A stretch of 64,000 nucleotides of DNA from assembly GCA_964550935.1 (NCBI GenBank), contig CAZKBB010000002.1:33316-97315 (forward strand), read 5' to 3'. This document shows, piece by piece, positions 25,203-34,240 of the stretch. The notes below the pieces were generated by a model. The model was not told the origin of the DNA. It made no database searches and saw only the letters and a program-made list of their open reading frames with translations. The number at the start of each line of letters is the position of its first letter. Within the stretch, counting starts at the first letter, position 1. The position numbers and the translations under genes were made by a program. The DNA is from JBCBSP01 sp964550935. GTDB lineage: Bacteria > Pseudomonadota > Alphaproteobacteria > Caulobacterales > Maricaulaceae.

Positions 25203-25375
25203 ACCATGGCGCGACCCTTGCGCGACCGCGCCGCGTTACTGAACTGTAAGGAGTCGGCAATCTGCGTGACACCGCCCATATCCCATGCAGGGATCGAAGC
25301 GGTGCGCTCGCCCGCGCCGCCTCTAAACCGAACGCGCATGACCTGCCTCGCCATCAACCAAGGATGCTCCAACGC

Positions 25376-26842
25376 ATGACGCTGAAGCTGAACCGCCTCG
25401 CGCTCGGCGCGGCCGCCGCCGCGCTTCTCACCGCCGCTCCGCTGGCCGGCGCCCCGTCCGCGCTCGCCCAGGACGCGCGCCCGCCGCTCGCCGCGGCCGT
25501 GCCGAACGGCGCGCCCATGTCCTTCGCCGATCTCATCGAGGAGGTGAGCCCTGCGGTCGTGTCGGTGGAGGTGTCCGGCCAGATCGAGCCGCGCATGGAC
25601 GAGCGGGTTCTGCCGAACCTGCCGCCGCAGTTCCGCGAGTTCTTCGAGGACCGCATGCCCGAGCCGCAGCCGCGTGAACGCCGGGTGGAAGGCTCGGGCT
25701 TCTTCATCTCCGCCGACGGCCTCGTGGTGACGAACAACCACGTCGTCGACGACGCCAACGAGATCCAGATCGTCCTCAATGACGGCGAGCGCTACCAGGC
25801 CGAGATCGTGGGCACCGACGCGCCGACCGACATCGCGGTCCTGCGCGTGATCGACGCAGATGAGGCCTTCCCCTACGTCACCCTCGACCGCGACCCGGAC
25901 ATCCGCGTGGGCGACTGGGTGGTCGCGGTCGGCAACCCGTTCGGTCTCGGCGGGACGGTCACCGCCGGCATCGTGTCGGCCAAGGGCCGTCCCCTGGGCG
26001 CGGCTCAGGCCTACACGGACTTCCTCCAGATCGACGCCCCCATCAACAGGGGCAATTCCGGCGGGCCGACCTTCGACCTCAACGGCGACGTTGTCGGCGT
26101 AAACTCCGCGATCTTCTCGCCCTCGGGCGGCAATGTGGGCATCGGCTTCGCCATCCCCTCCGATCTCGCCGCGCGCATCATCGACCAGCTGGTCGAGGCC
26201 GGCGCGGTCAGCCGCGGCTATCTGGGCGTGGCGCCGCAAACGCTCACGGCCGAGCTGAGCGAGGGCCTCGGCCTTGATCCCGACACCGTCGGGGTCCTCC
26301 TCTCCAACGTGATCAACGGCACCCCGGCCCAGGACGCCGGGCTCGAGCAGGGCGATGTCGTCATTGAGGTGAACGGCGAGCCGGTCGAGGACGCGCGCGA
26401 CCTCACCCGGCGCATCGGCGCGTACGCGCCCGGCGAGCGGGTCCGGCTCACCATCCTGCGCGACGGCGAAGAACGCACCGTGCGCGTGCGCCTGGCCGAA
26501 CGTCCCGGCGAGCAGGAACTCGCTTCAGCCCCGCCTGCGGCCGAACTGTTCGGCATGACCATGGAAAGCGCCGACGAGGCCGCGCGCGAGCGCTTCGGCA
26601 TCGAGGAGGAGCGCGGCGTGCTCGTCACCGGCGTGCGAAACGGCTCTGAAGCGGCCGAGAAGGGCATCCGTCCCGGCGACGTGATCCTGGAGGCCGGCGG
26701 CGAGGACGTGCGCACGCCCAACGACATGCGCGCCGCCGCCGAAGCCGCGCGCGAGCGCGGGCGCAGCGCGGTTCTGGTGCTCGTGGCCACCCAAGGCGGC
26801 GTCCAGTACGTGGCGCTGCAATTCGAAGACGACGAGAACTAA
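25376..26842 (+). CDS. degP: DegP/HtrA (Do-type) periplasmic serine protease
   Basis: A 488-residue periplasmic quality-control protease. The signal peptide covers residues 1-31 and ends ALA-Q. The trypsin-like triad is H122 (TNNHVVDD), D152 (PTDIAVLR) and S228 (NRGNSGGPTFD). Two PDZ domains follow, near 250-355 (YLGVAPQTL, QGDVVIEVNG) and 385-485 (GVLVTGVRNGS, RPGDVILEAGG). The frame opens at ATG 25364, but ATG 25376 is better spaced from AAGGA at 25360-25364. The downstream regulator starts six bases after the stop, so protease and two-component genes form an operon, as in other alphaproteobacteria. Confidence 0.93.
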   Translation: MTLKLNRLALGAAAAALLTAAPLAGAPSALAQDARPPLAAAVPNGAPMSFADLIEEVSPAVVSVEVSGQIEPRMDERVLPNLPPQFREFFEDRMPEPQPRERRVEGSGFFISADGLVVTNNHVVDDANEIQIVLNDGERYQAEIVGTDAPTDIAVLRVIDADEAFPYVTLDRDPDIRVGDWVVAVGNPFGLGGTVTAGIVSAKGRPLGAAQAYTDFLQIDAPINRGNSGGPTFDLNGDVVGVNSAIFSPSGGNVGIGFAIPSDLAARIIDQLVEAGAVSRGYLGVAPQTLTAELSEGLGLDPDTVGVLLSNVINGTPAQDAGLEQGDVVIEVNGEPVEDARDLTRRIGAYAPGERVRLTILRDGEERTVRVRLAERPGEQELASAPPAAELFGMTMESADEAARERFGIEEERGVLVTGVRNGSEAAEKGIRPGDVILEAGGEDVRTPNDMRAAAEAARERGRSAVLVLVATQGGVQYVALQFEDDEN

Positions 26843-26848
26843 AGACCC

Positions 26849-27523
26849 ATGCGCGTCCTGATCATCGAGGACGACCTTGAGGTCTCCGGCTACATGGCGA
26901 AAGGCCTGCGCGAGGCCGGCCATGTGGCCGAGACCGCTGGCGATGGCGAAACCGGGCTCGCGCTGGCGCGCGACGCTGAGTTCGACGTTCTGGTGGTCGA
27001 CCGGATGCTGCCAAAGCTCGACGGCCTAGACGTCGTGGCCACGCTGCGCGGGGAGGGCGACAAGACCCCGGTCCTGATCCTCTCGGCGCTCGGCGAGGTC
27101 GATCACCGCGTCGAAGGCTTGAAGGCCGGCGGGGACGATTATCTCGTCAAGCCGTACGCCTTCGCCGAGCTGATCGCACGCGTGGAGGCGCTGGCGCGCC
27201 GGCGCGACCCCGAGACGGTCAAGACCAGGCTCGCCGTCGGCGATCTCGAGCTTGACCTCCTGGCGCGCACGGTGAGTCGGGGCGGGGAGGAGATCCTCTT
27301 GCAGCCGCGCGAGTTCCGGCTTCTGGAGTTCCTGATGCGCCACTCCGGCCAAGTGGTCACGCGCACCATGCTGCTTGAGAAGGTCTGGGACTATCACTTC
27401 GACCCCCAGACCAATGTCATTGACGTGCACATCTCCAGGCTGCGCGCCAAGATCGACAAGCCGTTCGGCTCCAGCATGCTGCACACGGTGCGCGGCGCGG
27501 GCTATCGTCTCTCCGCAGCCTGA
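26849..27523 (+). CDS. OmpR-family response regulator of the degP operon
   Basis: A 224-residue regulator with acidic residues at 8-9 (IEDD), phosphoacceptor D51 in LVVDRMLPK and lysine in DYLVKPY. The C-terminal winged helix has LLQPREFRLLEFLMRH and NVIDVHISRLRAKID, ending HTVRGAGYRL. It lies six bases after degP and 35 bases before its kinase. In rhizobia a regulator-kinase pair occupies this same place between degP and glnE. A role in envelope stress is suggested by the operon but not shown. Confidence 0.9.
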   Translation: MRVLIIEDDLEVSGYMAKGLREAGHVAETAGDGETGLALARDAEFDVLVVDRMLPKLDGLDVVATLRGEGDKTPVLILSALGEVDHRVEGLKAGGDDYLVKPYAFAELIARVEALARRRDPETVKTRLAVGDLELDLLARTVSRGGEEILLQPREFRLLEFLMRHSGQVVTRTMLLEKVWDYHFDPQTNVIDVHISRLRAKIDKPFGSSMLHTVRGAGYRLSAA

Positions 27524-27558
27524 ACAAGACCCGCGCGCGGCGGCGAGAGGAGGGGCGC

Positions 27559-28983
27559 GTGAACATCGCCAGATGGCGCATTCCCGCCTTCGCCCGCACG
27601 ACCACCTTCCGCCTGACGCTCCTGTCGGCGGGGCTGTTCGCGCTGTCGAGCTTCGTCATCCTGTCGGTCGTCTACGGAGCGAGCGTCGGCGCGGCCATGC
27701 GCCGGGCCGACGCCGCGATCCAGACCGAGATCGCCGAAATCGAGACCCGCTTCGAAAGCGGCGGGCCGCAGGCGGCCAACCGCTACATCGTTCAGCGCTC
27801 GGTCGGGGGCGGCGAGTTCCTTTATCTCCTCATCCACCCGTCCGGGCGGCGCGTGTCCGGCAACATCTCCGCGCTGCCCGCCCAGACCCCTGACGCGCAA
27901 GGGCGCGTTCGCTTCGCCTATGATCGCGCCCCGGTCGACGACGCTGACGCCGGCGCGGAGGAGGGGCGCGCCGCGCGCGGGCGCATCACCGACCTCGACC
28001 ACGGCTACAAGCTCTTTGTCGGCCTGGACGTGGAGGAGGAGGCGCGCTTCGTCGGCAATACGCTGAACGCGGTGCTGCTCGCCTCGGGGCTGGCGCTGGC
28101 GCTGGGCGTGGTGTCCGGCGCAGTCGTCTCGCGGCGCTTCGCCAGGCGCATCGACGGTATTAACGCGGCCGCGCGGGAGGTCATGACCGGCCGGCTGCAG
28201 ACCCGGGCCCCGCGCACCTACACCGGCGACGAGCTGGATGAGCTGTCCCTGAACTTCAACGATATGCTGGATCGGGTGGAGCACCTGATGCACCGCATGC
28301 GCACTGCGGGCGATTCTATCGCGCACGATCTGCGCCTCCCGCTCACGCGCATGCGCGGGCGACTGGAAACGGCCCTGGTGGAGGCCGGCGACCTGGCCGC
28401 GCGCGAAGCCGCGCTCGCCCAGGCGGTGAACGACGCGGACGAGCTATTGAAGACCTTCAACGCGGTCTTGAGCCTGTCGCGCCTGCAGACCGGAGAACGC
28501 CGACGCGCGTTTGAGCGCCTCGATCCATGCATCGTCCTGTCTGACGTAGCCGAGCTTTACGCGCCCGTGTGCGAGGAGTCCGGCTTGGACTTCATCCACG
28601 AGGCGGAGGCCGGCTACGTCGTGATGGGCGATCGCGAGCTGATCGCCCAGGCGGTCGCGAATCTCCTCGACAACGCGGTGAAGTACACGCCCGCGCATGG
28701 CGCCGTGGCGTTGCGCTGCCGCAAGACCGGCGCCGGCGAGGTGGAGGTCTCCGTCACCGACACAGGTCCCGGCATCCCCGCAGCGGACCGGGAACGCGCG
28801 CTGGAGCGCTTCGTGCGGCTGGATAAATCGCGCAGCCTGCCCGGCGTCGGGCTCGGCCTGTCGCTCGTCCACGCCATCGCCGAGGTGCACGGCGCGCGGC
28901 TCGCGCTCGACGACGGGCCGGGCGCGGTGGATGGGTCGGGTCCTGGACTTCGCGTGGCCCTGGTGTTCCCCGCCGCCGATTAG
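27559..28983 (+). CDS. sensor histidine kinase of the degP operon
   Basis: A 474-residue membrane kinase. Membrane helices lie near 18-42 and 168-190, with a periplasmic domain between them and a HAMP domain at about 190-245 (RRFARRIDGINAAAREV, LDELSLNFNDMLDRV). H256 in SIAHDLRLPLTRM is the phosphoacceptor. The ATPase domain shows NLLDNAVKYTP, TDTGPGIP and GVGLGLSLVHAIAEVH. The start is GTG 27559 after GAGAGGAGGGG. It should pair with the regulator just upstream. Confidence 0.9.
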   Translation: MNIARWRIPAFARTTTFRLTLLSAGLFALSSFVILSVVYGASVGAAMRRADAAIQTEIAEIETRFESGGPQAANRYIVQRSVGGGEFLYLLIHPSGRRVSGNISALPAQTPDAQGRVRFAYDRAPVDDADAGAEEGRAARGRITDLDHGYKLFVGLDVEEEARFVGNTLNAVLLASGLALALGVVSGAVVSRRFARRIDGINAAAREVMTGRLQTRAPRTYTGDELDELSLNFNDMLDRVEHLMHRMRTAGDSIAHDLRLPLTRMRGRLETALVEAGDLAAREAALAQAVNDADELLKTFNAVLSLSRLQTGERRRAFERLDPCIVLSDVAELYAPVCEESGLDFIHEAEAGYVVMGDRELIAQAVANLLDNAVKYTPAHGAVALRCRKTGAGEVEVSVTDTGPGIPAADRERALERFVRLDKSRSLPGVGLGLSLVHAIAEVHGARLALDDGPGAVDGSGPGLRVALVFPAAD

Positions 28984-29046
28984 ACCCGGGCGCAGCCCGC
29001 CTGCACCGGCTTGCCCTGGGCGGTGACGCACGCCACCGTCGCGCCC

Positions 29047-31944
29047 ATGACAGCCGATCCCGCCCCGCTTCCTGAACGCATCGTGGTTCACCCGCCTGTG
29101 ATCGACTCCCGGCGCGCGGACCGTCTGCGCGACCGGCTCGGCGGCGATGTCTTCGCGGCCTGGGGCTCGGACGGAGCGGCGTTTCTCGACGCGGTGTTCG
29201 CGGCCTCGCCTTATCTCGGCCGGCTCGCTTGTCAGCGCCCCGACATCCTGACGCGCCTCGCCGCCGAGCCGCCCGAGGCGATCTGCAAAGAGGCCGAGGC
29301 GGCCGCGCGCGCGGCCGGGCGGCTGGAGAGCGAGGACGCCGTTTCGGACGCCTTGCGCGAGGCCAAGCAGGCCGTCCATCTCGCCGCGGCGCTCGCCGAT
29401 CTCTCCGGGGTCTGGAGCGTGGCGGAGCTGACCGGCGCGGTGACCCGCCTCGCCGACACGGCCTGTCAGGGCGCGTTCGAGGCGGCTGCGCGCCTGCACG
29501 GCTTCCCCGAGCCCGGCGAGGCGGCGTACGGGCCTGTCCCTGGCGTCTTCGTGCTCGCGCTCGGAAAGCACGGGGCGGGCACGCTCAACTATTCCAGCGA
29601 TATCGATCTTGTTGCGGCGTGGGAGCCCGACCGCGCCGCCGCGCCGGAGGGCAAGGAGAAGCGGCGCGCCTTCGCCAAGCTGATCCAGACCACCGCCCGG
29701 CTGCTCTCTGACGTGACAGCGCGCGGCTATGTCTTTCGCGTCGATCTGCGCCTGCGCCCGGATCCCGGCTCCACGCCGATCGCCGTCAACGCCGACATGG
29801 CGCGCCATTACTTCGAGGCTGTGGGTCAGAACTGGGAGCGCGCCGCCTACGCCAAGGCCCGCGTTGTAGCCGGGGACATCACCGCGGGCGAGGCGTTCCT
29901 CGACGATCTGTCACCCTTCATTTGGCGGCGCACGCTCGACTTCGCCGCAGTAGAGGACATTCACGCGCTCGCCGCGCAGATCCAGTCGGTCGGTCGGCGC
30001 GCGGAGATACGCGCGGCCGGCCATGACGTGAAGCTCGGCCGTGGCGGAATCCGCGAGATCGAGTTCTACGCCCAGGTGCTGCAACTCGTGTTCGGCGGGC
30101 GAAAGCCGGACCTGCGCGTGCGCGACACGGTCGGAGGGCTTCAGGCGCTCGCTTCGCACGACCTGGTCGCGCCGGAGGACGCCGAAGGCCTGATTGAGGA
30201 CTACCGCTTCCTGCGCGCAATCGAGCATCGCATCCAGATGCGCGAGGACGAGCAAAGCCAGACTCTGCCCGGTGACGATCACGCGCGCGCAGCGATCGCT
30301 GCACTGGCAGGCTACGCCGAGCTGTCCGCCTTCGACGCTGAGGTGGAGGCGGTTCTGCGGCGCGTCCATGGGCGTTTTTCGGCGCAATTTCCCGAAACCG
30401 AAAGCCTGGCCACCTCAGCCGGCAGCCTTGTGCTGACAGGCGTCGAGCCGACGCCGGACACGCTCGCCACCTTGCGCCGGCACGGCTTCTCAGAGCCGGA
30501 GGCGGTCTGGTCCAAGCTCTCCGGCTGGGCGGCCGGGCGTGCGCGCGCGGCGCGCACCGAGCGCGCCCGGCGGCTTTTCTCCCGCCTGGCGCCGCGCCTG
30601 GTCGAAGCGATCGGGGCGACCGGCGATGCGGACGCGGCGCTGCGGCGCTTTTCGGTTTTTTTCGAGAACCTGCCGAGCGGGGTTCAGGTGCTCTCGCTTC
30701 TGGCGAACTATCCAGAGCTCGCCGACGAGCTGATCGCAATCCTTGGGCTGGCGCCGCGCCTGGCCGAAACCCTGGCGCACAGGCCGGGCCTGCTCGACGT
30801 GATGCTGGAGCCGAGCTTCGCCACGCCGCTGCGCGAGGACGCCCCTGGCGCACGCGCGGCGCGCTTCGAGGCGATCGCGGCTGCGCCCTTTGAGGACGCG
30901 CTCAACGCCGCGCGTATCGCCGCGCGTGAGGAGAAGCTCAGGATCGGCGCCCAGCTTCTGCTCGGTCGGACGAGCGCAGAGGAGGCGGGCGCGGCCTACG
31001 CCGATCTCGCCGACGCCGCCCTTCACGCCATGGCCCGCGCCGCAGAGGCCGAGGTGGCGCGCCGCCACGGCCCGCCGCCCGGGCGATGGGCGGTCTTGGC
31101 GCTTGGCAAGTTCGGCGGGCGCGAAATGTCGTCGGAGTCCGATCTCGACCTGATGCTCGTCTATGAGGCCGCGCAGGAGCGTTCCGACGGCGCCAAGCCG
31201 CTCTCGGCTCAGGACTGGTTCGCCCGCTTCGCCCAGCGTCTCGTCGCCGCGCTTTCAGCGCCGACCCAGGAAGGCGAGCTCTTCCCCGTCGACATGGCCC
31301 TGCGCCCGTCAGGGCGTCAGGGGCCGATCGCTGTCAGCCTGGCGCGCTTTGGCGTCTACTACGCCGAGGAGGCCTGGACCTGGGAGCTGATGGCGCTGAC
31401 CCGCGGGCGTGTGGCTGCGGCGAGCGACGGGTTCGCGTCCGCCGTGGAGGACGCGCTCGACACCGCCGTCGCGGCCGCCGCCCCCGCCGATACGATCCGC
31501 GCCGACGCTGCGGACATGCGCGCCAGGCTTGAGCGTGACAAGCCCGCGCGCTCGAACTGGGATCTCAAGCTGAAGCCGGGCGGCGTGATCGATATCGAAT
31601 TCATCGCCCAGACCGGTCAGCTGCTTGAAGGCGCGCGGATGCACCCGGCCACCGCCCCTGCGCTGCGCGATCTGGCCGGGGTAGGGCGCGTCAGCGACGC
31701 TGATGCGCAGGCGCTCGCCGACGCCGTGCGGGACTACGCCGCGCTCATTGCGCTGATCCGTCTCGCCCACGGCAGCGACTTTGACGCGCACGCCGCCAGC
31801 GCGCCCTTCATGGAGCGCCTGTGCGCCGCGGTCGGAGCGCATGATCCGGCGGCGCTAGAAGCGCGCCTCAGCGACCACGCCTGCACGGTCCGGGCGCTGT
31901 TCGAACGCTATGTGGCGCCGGTCGCAGCGCGCGGCGACGGATAG
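29047..31944 (+). CDS. glnE: bifunctional glutamine synthetase adenylyltransferase/deadenylase
   Basis: A 965-residue enzyme that controls glutamine synthetase by adding and removing AMP on a tyrosine, in response to PII and glutamine. It has two nucleotidyltransferase cores: an N-terminal deadenylase with YSSDIDLVAAW (near 180-190) and a C-terminal adenylylase with MSSESDLDLMLVYE (near 700). Each is followed by a GRGGIREIEF- or KPGGVIDIEFIAQ-type signature. The frame is open to 29011; ATG 29047 gives a usual start. Position after the degP two-component genes matches rhizobial gene order. Confidence 0.95.
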   Translation: MTADPAPLPERIVVHPPVIDSRRADRLRDRLGGDVFAAWGSDGAAFLDAVFAASPYLGRLACQRPDILTRLAAEPPEAICKEAEAAARAAGRLESEDAVSDALREAKQAVHLAAALADLSGVWSVAELTGAVTRLADTACQGAFEAAARLHGFPEPGEAAYGPVPGVFVLALGKHGAGTLNYSSDIDLVAAWEPDRAAAPEGKEKRRAFAKLIQTTARLLSDVTARGYVFRVDLRLRPDPGSTPIAVNADMARHYFEAVGQNWERAAYAKARVVAGDITAGEAFLDDLSPFIWRRTLDFAAVEDIHALAAQIQSVGRRAEIRAAGHDVKLGRGGIREIEFYAQVLQLVFGGRKPDLRVRDTVGGLQALASHDLVAPEDAEGLIEDYRFLRAIEHRIQMREDEQSQTLPGDDHARAAIAALAGYAELSAFDAEVEAVLRRVHGRFSAQFPETESLATSAGSLVLTGVEPTPDTLATLRRHGFSEPEAVWSKLSGWAAGRARAARTERARRLFSRLAPRLVEAIGATGDADAALRRFSVFFENLPSGVQVLSLLANYPELADELIAILGLAPRLAETLAHRPGLLDVMLEPSFATPLREDAPGARAARFEAIAAAPFEDALNAARIAAREEKLRIGAQLLLGRTSAEEAGAAYADLADAALHAMARAAEAEVARRHGPPPGRWAVLALGKFGGREMSSESDLDLMLVYEAAQERSDGAKPLSAQDWFARFAQRLVAALSAPTQEGELFPVDMALRPSGRQGPIAVSLARFGVYYAEEAWTWELMALTRGRVAAASDGFASAVEDALDTAVAAAAPADTIRADAADMRARLERDKPARSNWDLKLKPGGVIDIEFIAQTGQLLEGARMHPATAPALRDLAGVGRVSDADAQALADAVRDYAALIALIRLAHGSDFDAHAASAPFMERLCAAVGAHDPAALEARLSDHACTVRALFERYVAPVAARGDG

Positions 31945-32013
31945 CGCCGCGCCGTTCCGTTTCAGGATCAAGGGGCTCGGGCGGGCTGAAGACCTGAAAC
32001 GAGGATGGAGACG

Positions 32014-32538
32014 ATGAACACCGCAACGAAAACCGCGCTCGCCGCCGCCGCGCTGGCCGCCGTCGGGCTGACCGCCGCGAGCGTCGAGGCGCAGGGCCGC
32101 CTCGCAGGCGCGCACCGGGACGGCCCCGCCCTCGGCGGGCTCGCCCGTCTGCAGATCGCAGATCTGAACGGCGACGACGTGGTGACGCGCGCCGAGCTGG
32201 AAACGCTGCAGGGCGAGCAGTTCGACTTCCGCGACCGCAACGGCGACGGCTACCTGAGCGAGGCCGACGCCTCGCCCGCCATGCAGCGCCTTTTCGCGCT
32301 GCGCCAGGCCGACGGCGCGCCGCCCCGGTCCCGCCGCGGGATGGGCGCCAGGCTCGAACGGGTCGATGCGGACGGCGACGGGCGCATTTCGCGCGCGGAG
32401 TTCACCGGCCGCGAGCCGCGCGTGTTCGAGCGCGCCGATGCGGACGGCGACGGCCGGGTGACCCCGGCGGAGCTCGACGCCCTGATGGAGGCGCGTCAGG
32501 ATCGTCGCGAGCGCCGCCGCTTCTGGTGGCGCGACTGA
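32014..32538 (+). CDS. exported EF-hand calcium-binding protein
   Basis: A 174-residue protein with signal peptide (1-27, ending VEA-Q) and four EF-hand loops: DLNGDDVVTRAE, DRNGDGYLSEAD, DADGDGRISRAE and DADGDGRVTPAE. All four carry Asp at position 1 and an acidic residue at position 12, so calcium binding is likely. ATG 32014 is preferred over 32005 because GAGGA lies at 32001-32005. Its 3' end overlaps the sigma factor gene. The C-terminus is strongly basic (RRERRRFWWRD). EF-hand protein, ECF sigma factor and Spy-like genes occur together in other alphaproteobacteria, as far as I recall. Confidence 0.85.
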   Translation: MNTATKTALAAAALAAVGLTAASVEAQGRLAGAHRDGPALGGLARLQIADLNGDDVVTRAELETLQGEQFDFRDRNGDGYLSEADASPAMQRLFALRQADGAPPRSRRGMGARLERVDADGDGRISRAEFTGREPRVFERADADGDGRVTPAELDALMEARQDRRERRRFWWRD

Positions 32539-33248
32539 GCCCGGCCGGCGCAGCGGTCGTCACCAGCGGCCGCCGCGCCGCGCCGCCGGCGAGGGAGGTG
32601 GTCATCCGGCCCCAGCTCCGCGTGATCTCCGGCGCACGCGCCGCGCGAGACGATGTTGCGGGCGCGCAGGACGCGGCCTTCGCACGCGCGCTCGCCGCGG
32701 GAGAGCCCGAAGCGGTGCGCGCCTTCACCACGCGCTGCCTGCCCATGGTGCACGGGCTCGCCCGCCGGCTTTTGCGCGACGAGGCCGAGGCCGAGGACGT
32801 CGCCCAGGAAACCTTCCTGAAGGCGTGGCGCAAGGCGGGCGGGTGGACGCCCGGCGGGGCGCGCTTCGACAGCTGGGTCGGGCGGATCGCGATCAATCTA
32901 TGCTACGACCGGCTGCGCAAGCGCCGCGAGGCCTTAAGCGATGATCCTCCCGAGCGCGCCGACGGCGCTCCCGGCGCCGAGGCCGCTCTGGCCGGGCGGG
33001 AGACCGCCGCGCGGGTGCGCGCCGCGGTCGTCGCGCTGCCGGCGCGTCAGCGCGTTGCGCTGGAGCTTTGCTGTTTCCAGGACCGCACCAATATCGAGGC
33101 GGCCGAGATGATGGAGGCGAGCGTGGAGGCGGTGGAGTCCCTGCTCGCGCGCGCCCGCCGGACGTTGAAGGCGAGCCTGGCCGGAGACGGCGCGGAGATG
33201 ATCGCCGCGCTCGACGCCGCCGGGGGACGAGGAGGCGAGGATGACTGA
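32526..33248 (+). CDS. ECF-type RNA polymerase sigma factor
   Basis: A 240-residue sigma-70 family protein. Region 2 contains AEAEDVAQETFLKAWRKAG (about 93-111) and WVGRIAINLCYDRLRKRRE; region 4 contains LPARQRVALELCCFQDRTN and SVEAVESLLARARRTLK. The first 60 residues are a poorly conserved extension, and the GTG at 32526 may not be the true start; a GTG at 32598 just after GAGGGAG is an alternative. The next gene overlaps by eight bases and is a plausible anti-sigma factor. The regulon is unknown. Confidence 0.88.
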   Translation: MARLSPAGAAVVTSGRRAAPPAREVVIRPQLRVISGARAARDDVAGAQDAAFARALAAGEPEAVRAFTTRCLPMVHGLARRLLRDEAEAEDVAQETFLKAWRKAGGWTPGGARFDSWVGRIAINLCYDRLRKRREALSDDPPERADGAPGAEAALAGRETAARVRAAVVALPARQRVALELCCFQDRTNIEAAEMMEASVEAVESLLARARRTLKASLAGDGAEMIAALDAAGGRGGEDD

Positions 33249-33684
33249 CGCCATGACGCGCGAACGCGCCGAACAGATCGTTTCAGCCTACGGCGCCGAT
33301 CCGGAACGCTGGCCCGCCGGTGAGCGCGAGCCGCTCCAGGCGTTCCTGCGCGATCACCTCGAAGAGGCCGGGCGTCTCGGCGCCGTGCTGGGCGAGGAGC
33401 GCGCGCTCGACGCATTGTTACGCGAAGCCGGCGAGCCCGGACCGCGCCCTGAACTCGCCGCGGCGATCGAGGCGCGGTTGCACGCGGAAAGCCGCGCGGC
33501 CGCGCCGCCGCGCTGGGCTGCGCTCGCGGCCGCGGTCACGCTTGCGGTCGGCCTCGGCGCGGGCTGGCTCGCCGCCTCGCTCGGCGCGGGGCCGGCCTAT
33601 GACGAAAGCGCGATCTACGCCAACGCCTTTGGCGCGCTGACCCAAGGCGAGGCCTGGATCAATGATGAGGAGGGCGCGCTTTAA
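33241..33684 (+). CDS. probable membrane-bound anti-sigma factor
   Basis: A 147-residue protein with an N-terminal cytoplasmic helix-rich part carrying YGADPERWPAGER (about 17-29), one membrane helix near 100-117 and a short periplasmic tail. The YGADPxRWP motif is common in small membrane proteins found next to ECF sigma genes of alphaproteobacteria. With the eight-base overlap to the sigma gene and a Spy/CnrX-like gene downstream, an anti-sigma role is the best reading, but there is no zinc motif and no direct proof. Confidence 0.6.
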   Translation: MTDAMTRERAEQIVSAYGADPERWPAGEREPLQAFLRDHLEEAGRLGAVLGEERALDALLREAGEPGPRPELAAAIEARLHAESRAAAPPRWAALAAAVTLAVGLGAGWLAASLGAGPAYDESAIYANAFGALTQGEAWINDEEGAL

Positions 33685-33699
33685 GCGCGACGCAACGCC

Positions 33700-34215
33700 A
33701 TGACCCGCACCACCACACTGCTCATCGCCGCCCTCCTCGTCTCGGTCCTGATCAACGGCGTATTAGGCGGCGTTCTGATCCAGCGCGCCGCGCACGGCCC
33801 GGTTGAGCGCGCAGGCACCGAGGAGACCCTGCGCGGCCCCGCAGGTCGGTTCCGTCCGGCGGTCTTCCTTCAAGCGCTGCCCGCCGACGTTCGCGGCGCA
33901 GCGCGCGCACAGCTGCGCGAGGGCGCGCGCGAGCTGCGTCCCATGGCGCGTGCGGCGGTCCGGGCGCGCAGGGATGCGCTCGCAACGCTCCAGGCCGAAC
34001 CCTTCAACGCCGAGGCCGCGGCCGAGGCCATGAGCCAAGCGCGCGCCGCGCGCGCCGCGCTTGAGGCCCACACCGAACGGGTCGTCCTTGAGATCGTCGG
34101 TCCGCTCACCGCGCAAGAGCGGCGCGAGGCGCTGCGCGCCGCTTGGGGCGCCGGGGCGCGCCGCGGGCCCTTACGTGAGCGCAGGGGCGAACGGTTCGGC
34201 CGCGATGAAGGCTGA
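33700..34215 (+). CDS. periplasmic heavy-metal-sensor-like protein (Spy/CnrX type)
   Basis: A 171-residue protein with an N-terminal membrane anchor (about 5-28) and a helical periplasmic part. The paired LxxLPADVRGAARAQLREGARELRPM and ARAAVRARRDALATLQAEPFNAEA segments, ending VVLEIVGPLTAQERREALRA, are the hairpin pattern of the Spy/CpxP/CnrX superfamily. Such proteins sense metals or envelope stress and control a partner anti-sigma factor. It follows the putative anti-sigma gene by 15 bases and ends the operon; the gene beyond is convergent. Confidence 0.75.
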   Translation: MTRTTTLLIAALLVSVLINGVLGGVLIQRAAHGPVERAGTEETLRGPAGRFRPAVFLQALPADVRGAARAQLREGARELRPMARAAVRARRDALATLQAEPFNAEAAAEAMSQARAARAALEAHTERVVLEIVGPLTAQERREALRAAWGAGARRGPLRERRGERFGRDEG

Positions 34216-34240
34216 ACCTTGAGGAGCGCCCGGTCGGGGC

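Noticed and set aside
25235..25290. Sigma-E or heat-shock promoter before degP
   Set aside because: GAACT and a TCTG or CCCATAT can be found, but the spacings do not fit either consensus.
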